The position numbers and the translations under genes are program-made. Below are positions 56,695-64,000 of a DNA stretch of 64,000 bases, one piece after another (position 1 is the stretch's first letter; each line of letters starts with the position of its first letter). Origin of the DNA: Macrolepiota albuminosa (Eukaryota > Basidiomycota > Agaricomycetes > Agaricales > Agaricaceae). The notes under the pieces are model-generated. The model was not told where the DNA came from and did no database searches. It worked only from the letters and a program-made list of their open reading frames with translations. The stretch spans positions 529,831 to 593,830 of the forward strand of contig JAMWFC010000012.1 of NCBI GenBank assembly GCA_027475525.1, read 5' to 3'.

Positions 56695-57566
56695 CTAGAT
56701 TACTTACATGCCAATCATACACATCCTGAGAAGTGTCCAAGACATGCTCCAGCCCAGCTAACAGCTCATATGTATGGACTTGATTGCGTAAACATTTCTA
56801 TAAAACTCTAGAAAATACTATTACAAATATCCTAAGATAACAAATAGACCCGAAGTCTTAAAATGATAAACTTAGTCAAAGGCTTGAATTTAGAGGACTG
56901 CATGGTCCACTCAGTTCATGACATAACTTACAAATTGGCACCTGGACAGTAGCTGAGATGCTGTTCATAGATCCTTGAGATCAAGATTGCTTTCTCTATC
57001 TAAATCAGAGCTCCAATTTGTTGTCTGGACAATCACTGTGATGATTAGTTACACAGCGTCAAGATGACAAGCATTCAGAGAGATAATGATATCTTTTGAT
57101 AAAGTTAAATACCAACAGTAATCCAACTTTGTCAGCCTAAGATACAACAATCATAGCAGAAAAGTCTGACTATATATATTGTAAAGGTATGTAATCAACC
57201 ACTTGAAGATTTAATTGTTTACATCCTGAACAAATTTCCTCACAACATTGCAAAAAAGTAGGCAATGCTGAATGACAATCTTTCTGTATGCAATGTCTTT
57301 CATGGGCTTCTGTAATGGAGCATCACACGTGTACTAGCAACAACAACGCTATATGCCTTCAGTAGAGTATTATGTAAGATAACATCTTGTATTCACTTTA
57401 GTTCTAGTCAATCTGATACTGTGGTCTGATTCAGCACTGTGTGATACACACAAGATTGTTCTAGCTCATAACCAACAGTTACACTTTTTTGAATCTTCTG
57501 CTATTGGCTTTAGACTCTAGGCTTGTTACCAACTAGGCAACTTATCACAAAACCTTTCAATTTCTG
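56695..57566. other. Probable leader/LTR of the Gypsy element
   Basis: TCTGATTCAGCACTGTGTGA (57428) and ACTTTTTTGAATCTTCTG (57482) resemble the LTR/leader of the element at 20706 (about 21330-21400). The LTR start is not found by eye, so the 5' end of the element is unresolved. Confidence 0.4.
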
Positions 57567-59010
57567 TTGGCATCACATCAAAAACGTGCTTCCATGACTG
57601 GCTCTTTTGATCTGGACTCCCTGTTCTCAGCCTCAGATACAGATGATTCACCTGTGCCTCAAGCTGTCCAGACGCAACCTGTGTCTACTTACCAATCTCC
57701 GCCAAAGTGGGACAAAAAGTTACCTTGCAATGTGAGCGCGAGCTTTGGAATGCTGGGTGGGCTATCCATGTCATAGATTATGTCCATTGTATGGCCTGGT
57801 GGTAAACCAGGGGAGAGATCCGCAGTCTCAGGAATGTCGCTACCAGCGAGCCAAATGCCCTCGCTGATGTACCCAGTATTGCCTGAGAGTTCAGCAGCTC
57901 AGTCCAAAAGTCATTCAGACCTCACCCAGTACTCGGAGATGGTGCAAGGCAGCGCCTTTGCACATAGCACCCCATTCCAGACTGTGCCAACTGACCAACA
58001 TTTGGAGTATGTGGTGGATACTGCCACTGAACCAGGACCATTGTTGTCAACAACACATGGACAGAAGCAAGAACTAACAATACTGGTCAGTAGGGAGAAT
58101 GACAATGTTGTAAGGACAGGAAAGGCGCCATTGGTGCCTAGATCTCAGGAGTTGCAGGGAGTAGTCAGCAAACAGCCACAGGTGAGGCATGAAGGCCTCA
58201 GGAGAGTTCTAGACTTAGAGTCCAAACTGGAGTCCTCAGATGATGAGGAAAGCAAGAGGTCACATTCGACCCTGTCTATCCAGTTACAGCTGGTATTGGA
58301 CCGATATCCATCGGTTGCAAAGGAATTGATGCGGAAGCGTCTGCAGCTTTACATAGTGAAGCACCTACAATTATTAGCTGCTAGGAGCCATAATGTACCT
58401 CGTGCAGATTTGACTGAATATATCAAACTGTTTGTGCGTATCTTCGAACTCAAAGTGGTGGAATACCTCAAGTGCAAAGCAGCACAAGGATCAGCAGTCT
58501 CAACAGCCACTCTGGCCAACTCAGTGGAATGCAAAATGAGTGTGCACTGTCGAGCGCCACTGATTGCGGAGGCAATGGAATTGCTGAATGTGTCTTGTCA
58601 GGCCAATGAGTCTCAGCAAGACTACGTTAGGCGTCAGAACACTGCGAACCATCAACACAATGTCAGTGGAGTGCCTCAGCAGACATTATCTGAAGTAGAG
58701 ACTGTGATGATGACTCTGGCAGAGCCAGAGGCACTACTTGTAGTGCAAGAGGTTAAGACACCCCAGAAGCAAGTCACTATCAAGGAAGAGGTGGACAAGG
58801 TCCGCATTCTTGAGGAACAAACATGACCATGATGCATAGTACGATGCGTCCATCTGGTGGACAACTGGAATGAACACATCAATTACCAGAGAATGCGCAA
58901 CCAGGACTTGCACGATCATGGTGAGTCATTGATTGATGACCAGGGGATAGCCTTTGAAGGGCATGAAGGTGTAACACCTGTCAATGATATGCGGCAACAA
59001 TTTGCTGCTT
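57567..59010 (+). pseudogene. Gypsy N-terminal gag-type frame with stops
   Basis: It starts MASHQKRASMTGSFDLDSLF. A TAG at 57774 and TGAs at 58824, 58830 and 59010 interrupt one continuous frame. Low-complexity Ser/Gln-rich start, then LDRYPSVAKELMRKRLQLYI and ELKVVEYLKCKAAQGSAVST, and at the end INYQRMRNQDLHDHGESLID. The last part matches the remnant at 22.6-22.75 kb. It precedes the capsid, but its own function is unknown. Confidence 0.7.
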
Positions 59011-59263
59011 GAACTGCTGAACCGGACAGAGATCCAGAAGGTAGTGATGATAGTAGTGATCATTATGATAGGAGAGAGGCAAATCATCGCAATAACGATG
59101 TGGAGGTTGTGATTGTAGACAGAACAATTGAGACAATAATAATCGTCGTAATGGTGGCAGACATGCTGGTGAATCACCAGCGAAGCAAGAGGTGAGGCAA
59201 CCACCTCCTCTATGGCTGTACAAAACAGCCAATGAATACCTGTTTTGCAGTTCCTAGGCATTT

Positions 59264-60109
59264 TTGATGCCCACACCTCATGATTTGCATGAAACTATGC
59301 CAGAAATGAATGAGGCAGTCAGGATCCATATGGATCATATGCATGATCGCCTCACTCAACTGGTGGATGACTCCCTGGGAGTCAGGTTCAAATTTCCTGC
59401 TGGGGTAAGTCCCTGCAAATCTGATGGTAAGCATATACATACATATGCTGGAGAGCATAGATTCTTCCAGCTGGAGGACTGGGCCATGGACGTCTGCTAC
59501 CACCTGGCAGCCTGCTGCTATGGTGGAGACAATATGGACCAAGAAAGAATATTTGTGCTGCACAAATTTATGGAAGGAGAGGCTCAGAATTGGTTCTGCC
59601 ACCATGTTCTTCACATTAATCATGACAAATCACATTGGACATTTAAAGAGGTCCTAATAGGACTGTATAATTGCTTTGTCAACACTGTGACAATGCAGGA
59701 AGCTCAGGAAGCCTTTAAAAAGGCAGTATATGATGCTAAGACTGGTGTCCAGACATTTTATGATGACCTGGTGGGTCATGCACAGAATATGGCCATCTAT
59801 CCAGATGAATACACAATTCATGAGACATTCCTGGATGGAATACCTGCAGATATGAGGAGAGCATTGATACATGATGACAATTTGTCTCTGGAGGTCAATA
59901 CTGTAACCAAATTCTTGGTGTATGCCATTCATTATGAGCAGTCGACATGGACTGCAAATCATTATGAACAGCGTAGCTCACGCCGAGGACCTGTGAACCA
60001 TCAGGCAGTGAAGGTGGGAACCTTCCTGGCCAAACAGTTGGAGATGGAGAACAATCGCAATCTACAATTCATCATCTGCAAGACAATTCCTAGAGGCCAA
60101 TGGCCTTGA
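59264..60109 (+). pseudogene. Gypsy Gag capsid domain
   Basis: 281 codons from MMPTPHDLHETMPEMNEAVR. It holds the retrotransposon gag pattern: FFQLEDWAMDVCYHLAACCY, FMEGEAQNWFCHHVL, TFKEVLIGLYNCFVN, YDDLVGHAQNMAIYPDEYTI, FLDGIPADMRRALI. It ends at a TGA (60107) where the frame continues SKLAGYVPAKDSQ into the zinc-knuckle part. It assembles the virus-like particle in functional relatives. Confidence 0.8.
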
Positions 60110-60127
60110 TCAAAGCTTGCTGGATAT

Positions 60128-60340
60128 GTGCCAGCAAAAGATAGTCAACCCTTTTTGGGTCAAAACCAAGTAGCAGCTAGAGGGGGTGTAGCACCTGCAA
60201 CATGCATGGTGAGCAAACCCACCAGGAGTTCTGGAGTGGCTCAGAGAAGGCCTGCCAGGGACCCCTCAGCATGCTACAACTGTGGTAGGGTCAGGCATTT
60301 TGCTAAGGAATGTCCTGCTCCGCCCAAGGCACACATTTGA
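60128..60340 (+). pseudogene. Gag zinc knuckle (CCHC)
   Basis: ACYNCGRVRHFAKECPAPPK has the C-X2-C-X4-H-X4-C spacing that binds packaged RNA. It continues the capsid frame after the TGA at 60107. It ends in TGA at 60338, followed by an acidic frame (60350-60589). Confidence 0.8.
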
Positions 60341-60589
60341 GCAGCCCATATGGCTGCAGCTTCCAGTGACGTCATCAGTGATGATGAGGAAGAGGAGGTT
60401 GCCAAGGAGGCTGAGGAAGAGCTGCAAGTGGAGGCTGAAGGCTTGGAAGTGGATGATGCTGAGAGTGTCCAGATAGATGGCGACAAACACGTTGCAGTGG
60501 ATGTGCATGACAGTGACTACTACACTTGTGATGATGAGGACGAATACTTGTTTACACTGACCAAGTGCTGTGGAGATCAACACGTCTGA

Positions 60590-60973
60590 ATGAGACATGT
60601 TACACTGCAGAAGGCAACCAATAAGTTGCAGTGGCCACATTATACTCCTGAGGAGAAGGAGTGCTTGGTCACCTATGTTGATGTCAATGAACATCTGGCA
60701 TGGACGTTGTGGGACTCAGGGAGTACCGCTATGGGCATTACACCCCAGTTTGCTCACGTTAACGCGATTTGCATTTATGAGTTGAAGAAGCCATTGATGC
60801 TCCAGTTGGGGACTGTAGGAAGTTGTGCCATGGTGCGGTTTGATGCTGAAGTGAAGATAAAGATGTCAGGGACGTCAATCAAGGAGTATGTGGACATAGC
60901 AAATTTTGATCATTATGATATGATCATTGATATGCCATTTATGCATAAGAAGAAGGGTCCTTGGACTTTGTGA
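60590..60973 (+). pseudogene. Retropepsin-like aspartic protease
   Basis: LAWTLWDSGSTAMGITPQFA contains the D-S-G catalytic triplet, followed by LMLQLGTVGSCAMVRFDAEV and YVDIANFDHYDMIIDMPFMH. One base shift near 60955 moves the following frame (LDFVNDMVAVNGVPLKAE). In relatives this domain cuts the Gag-Pol polyprotein. Confidence 0.8.
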
Positions 60974-61110
60974 ATGACATGGTCGCTGTGAATGGTGTGC
61001 CTTTGAAGGCAGAGAAAGTCGTGTTAAACAACACAGATGGTTGCCTGAGATGCTATTGCGCAACTGAAAAGTGGCATGATGAATGCAACTGACTAAATGG
61101 TCACAAGAAA

Positions 61111-61815
61111 GTGACTGTACAGGAGGTGGAAGATGAGCATGTCCCACTGAAAAGCCTGCCAGCTGACTCGCTGGCTATTCTGATGACTGAGAAAGAGTTT
61201 CAAGGAACTCTGAAGATGGGGAAGCACCCAGATGCAGACAGGTGTGCAAAGAGAAAGCCTAATCAGGCTATACAGTGTAAGAATGAGTATTGTAAATGTG
61301 TGGTGGAGTCGCTGGAATGCCAGCTGACTAGCTCTTGAGTGAGGATGGAGGATCTCGTCAAGGATGAGGTGTATAGGATGATGGGAACTGTAGAAAGCAC
61401 GAGGTTGCTAATGGATCAACCAGTGCCTTGGCCACAAGTGCAATGGATGTATGACCCATGAATGCTATGAGAGTGGAACAAATTGGTAGCGTCAATGGTA
61501 ACACATACTATGGAAAGGATGCAGTCAACCCAGACAGGAAAAATATACCGTCATGCATGGGAGGATGAGATTTCCAAAGCATCAAATATTGTATTTGATG
61601 GGGCATTGCTAAAGGCAAGAAGCGTGCAATTGTCATCAAATACAACAAGAGTGGCGAGGAGGCAACCAGTCGTAAGGTTGAATTTGGGAGATCTCACAGA
61701 AGAGCACGTATGTGCCTTATGGGAGCAATTTGAACCAAAGGCTCAGCCGCATGTAGCATGCATGTCAAAAGGGAAAGGTAAGGCTGTGAGCCTTACAGAG
61801 GAAGATATTCCTTGA
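61111..61815 (+). pseudogene. Pol linker region
   Basis: Frames 61111-61338 and 61483-61815 continue between protease and RT, interrupted by TGA codons. IYRHAWEDEISKASNIVFDG and KAVSLTEEDIP lead toward the RT. There is no recognised domain. Confidence 0.55.
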
Positions 61816-62760
61816 TTGCGCCAGCAATGGCAACATGAGTTTGCTGATATCATCAACAGAACAAAGGAAGAACTTCCTCCATGGCAGGAGATTAATCATG
61901 AGATCAATCTCATCAACAATAATAAGCAGTACAAGTACCATTTGCCTTGCTGTCTGCAAGCACTACAAGATCAGCTTCGTGAAAAGATGAATAGATACAT
62001 AAACGCAAAGTGGTGGGAACCATGACCCACGGTGCAAGCTGCATCTTTACTTTGTATTCCCAAGAAGGATGGGACGTTATGAACTGCATTGGACATGCGA
62101 CAGCACAATGATAATACAGTCAAGGACATAACACCTCTTTCAGATCAGGAAGTCATATGTGAAGATGTCACCACAGCAAAATATAGGTCAAAAATTGACC
62201 TAATGGATGCATACAAACAGGTTTGCATATGCAAAGAGGATATACTGAAGATGCTGTTTTTGTCCTTGATGGGGACATTTGTGAGCAATATCATGCAGAT
62301 CGGTGACTGTAATGCACCAGCGACATTTCAGAGGTTAATGACCTCAATCTTCTGAAACGTAATTGGGAAGTTTATGCACGTCTATCTAGATGATATATTC
62401 ATCTTTTCTGATTCCATCAAGGAGCATGAGCAGCATCTACAAGTCGTATTTGAACGACTATACAAGGCCAGCCTCTACCTCAAGTGGAAGAAGTGCAAGT
62501 TGTACGCACCTAGTATAGACTGTCTTGGTCATGTCATTGACAAGAAGGGTATTCACCTGGACACAGACAAACTCAATTGAATTCAAGAGTGGCATACTCC
62601 ACGCACGTATAATGATATCCAGCGCTTTGTTGGATTAGTAAACTATATTGGTACCTTTTTGCCAGATATTATGGCATACACTGGGCCACTGATGGCCATG
62701 ACCCAGAATGAGTCCCCTTTTCACTGGAGACCACTGCATTAGTGGTGCTTTGAGATGATT
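61816..62760 (+). pseudogene. Gypsy reverse transcriptase
   Basis: FADIINRTKEELPPWQEINH, IPKKDGTL then TALDMRQHNDNTVKDITPLS, YRSKIDLMDAYKQV (first catalytic Asp), GDCNAPATFQRLM, and MHVYLDDIFIFSDSIKEHEQ with the intact YLDD active site. The thumb continues KKGIHLDTDKL, then FVGLVNYIGTFLPDIMAYTG. TGA stops at the Arg positions of GTL-TALD, SIF-NVIG and KLN-IQEW and a TAG after PLH disable it. Confidence 0.88.
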
Positions 62761-63228
62761 AAGCGCATTTGCGCAAAGATGCCAGTGATCCAGCCAATTG
62801 ATCCATGCATTGATGAGCCTATTTGGCTCATATGTGACACATCAAAGACCAGGGTTGGGGCCATGTTTGGCCAAGGTAAAACATGGCAAACTTGCTGACC
62901 AGCAGGATTTATGTCCCATAAGTTTACTGCTGCACAGCAGAACTATGCTGTACATGAGTTAGAAACACTCGCTATCCTGGAAGCCCTTCTAAAGTGGGAG
63001 GATAAACTGATGGGGTATAAGATCCATATCATCACAGATCACAAGGCACTTGAGTTTTTCAAGATCCAAGTGCATCTATCACTGCGACAACATCGCTGGA
63101 TCGACTACATGTTGCAATATCAGTTTGACATCACCTATGTAAAAGGTGAATTGAACAAGGTGGCAGACTGCCTGTCTCAATATTTTGAGAGCGATACTCA
63201 AGATGACATCCATGACATGCATGACTAA
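62761..63228 (+). pseudogene. Gypsy RNase H
   Basis: The tether PVIQPIDPCIDEPIWLICDT holds the first Asp; SHKFTAAQQNYAVHELETLA, KLMGYKIHIITDHKALEFF and LRQHRWIDYMLQYQFDITYV then ELNKVADCLSQ complete the fold. A TGA interrupts it at about 62897. Confidence 0.85.
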
Positions 63229-63476
63229 AATGCATCAACCTGGAGGGCGAAAACTTGCCTCTGTATAGGTTCCATGAAATCAAGGAGCATACAGTCGAGC
63301 TATGTACCATGCGAGTGCAGAAATCACATTGCAGCAAGCGACTGCAAGAACAGCAAGAAGCTTGTGATATTGAGGCTCAGGTGCTGGTAGATCATGAGGT
63401 CCCCCAGCTAGGCGAAGAAACAAGGCAAGAGGTGCCCCCTAGTAGTGCAGAGATGACTCTCTAGCAGGCACTGGAT

Positions 63477-64000
63477 TTGCATGACCGTCACCCCGCACCA
63501 ATTGACCTAGGCAATGTGCAATTTTGCGCATGTATCCAGCAAGGATACCAGAATGACAATCTCTTCTTAGAGATTATAAACAATATCCAAGCGCATCTGC
63601 ACTTCAAGATGGAGCAGCAACTTGTCTATCTTACCAGACCTACTGGGTCCAAAGTCATCTGCATTCTCCAGGAGAGGTCATTGATCACGACTATCCTGGA
63701 CCAGGCCCACAGAATAGTGGGCCACTTTGGAGCTCAGAAAACGTTGGACTATGTGCGACGCTGGTACTGGTGGCCACAAATGGCCAAGGAAACAAGTCAA
63801 TTCTGCTCAATATGTGAGCTATGTCAATAGTCAAAAGTAGTGACATTGAAGCTGCTGGGGAAGCTTCATTTGCTTCTGATCTCAGTCAAACCCTGGGACT
63901 CAATCGGGATGGACTTTATCAGTCTGTTCCCGGAGTTGAAGGGTTTGAACTACCTGTGGGTAGTAATTTGCAGAATGACCAGTATGGTCCATCTCATTCT
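63477..64000 (+). pseudogene. Gypsy integrase, partial
   Basis: HRIVGHFGAQKTLDYVRRWY then WWPQMAKETSQFCSICELCQ gives the H-C-C zinc finger (one His before GHFG and the CX2C pair). A TAG at 63828 is followed in frame by KPWDSIGMDFISLFPELKGL, which carries the first catalytic Asp of the DDE core. The window ends before the rest and any chromodomain. Confidence 0.85.

Larger units (their letters stand above)
57567..64000 (+). mobile_element. Ty3/Gypsy LTR retrotransposon, degraded, cut by window end
   Basis: Order of domains: N-terminal gag-like region, capsid, zinc knuckle, acidic spacer, aspartic protease, reverse transcriptase, RNase H, integrase (His-Cys finger and first catalytic Asp). The order RT-RNase H-integrase defines Ty3/Gypsy. 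Premature stops are mostly TGA at places where relatives have Arg (CGA), plus a few TAG and two or three frameshifts. The element probably cannot make its proteins. CpG is less depleted here than in the 44-57 kb region, so the copy is younger than its surroundings. The 3' LTR would lie beyond 64000. Confidence 0.85.

Overview
The window looks like a chromosomal segment of a filamentous basidiomycete (Agaricomycetes type). Protein genes have many 40-90 nt GT-AG introns with CTAAC/CTGAC-like branch sites. The gene content fits: an F-box-like protein, a PMU1-like histidine phosphatase, single-pass membrane proteins with a beta-sandwich-like ectodomain, a GH79 hydrolase, CHO2, ornithine aminotransferase, a DHHC acyltransferase and POP8.

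Layout. 1-1.3 kb: decayed DNA-transposon pieces with a long foldback. 1.5-9.2 kb: F-box-like gene (+), histidine phosphatase (-) overlapping its 3' end, and a conserved basidiomycete protein of unknown function (+). 10.5-26.0 kb: three paralogous membrane-protein genes (-, called TM1, TM2, TM3) interrupted by a GPI-type GH79 glycosidase (+) and a 4.6 kb AT-rich repeat island. That island holds an LTR-type insertion sitting inside a small satellite. 26.8-37.8 kb: a housekeeping block of CHO2 (-), ornithine aminotransferase (-), DHHC palmitoyltransferase (-) and POP8 (+). From about 38.8 kb to the end: a repeat compartment with almost no CpG. It contains hairpin-cluster repeats, LTR remnants in both orientations, a tyrosine-recombinase relic, and at the right edge a Ty3/Gypsy retrotransposon truncated by the window. 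Most of that element's premature stops are TGA where Arg (CGA) would be expected.

How it fits together. The gene blocks look like ordinary core metabolism and cell biology: phosphatidylcholine synthesis, ornithine/arginine metabolism, protein S-acylation, RNase P/MRP. The TM1-TM3 cluster around a secreted glycosidase may be a cell-surface module, but that is inference. The repeat compartments look silenced and mutated by CpG deamination: repeat copies differ almost only at CpG sites.

The most striking non-gene signal is a set of tandem duplications with a period of exactly 77 bp, in unrelated sequences (42.6, 45.7, 50.2 and 52.8 kb, plus a fifth less clean case at 42.1 kb). I read these as probable assembly joins (an uncollapsed k=77 overlap) rather than biology, which would make the local order of the 42-53 kb repeats unreliable. 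I did not find a convincing new defence or metabolic system.
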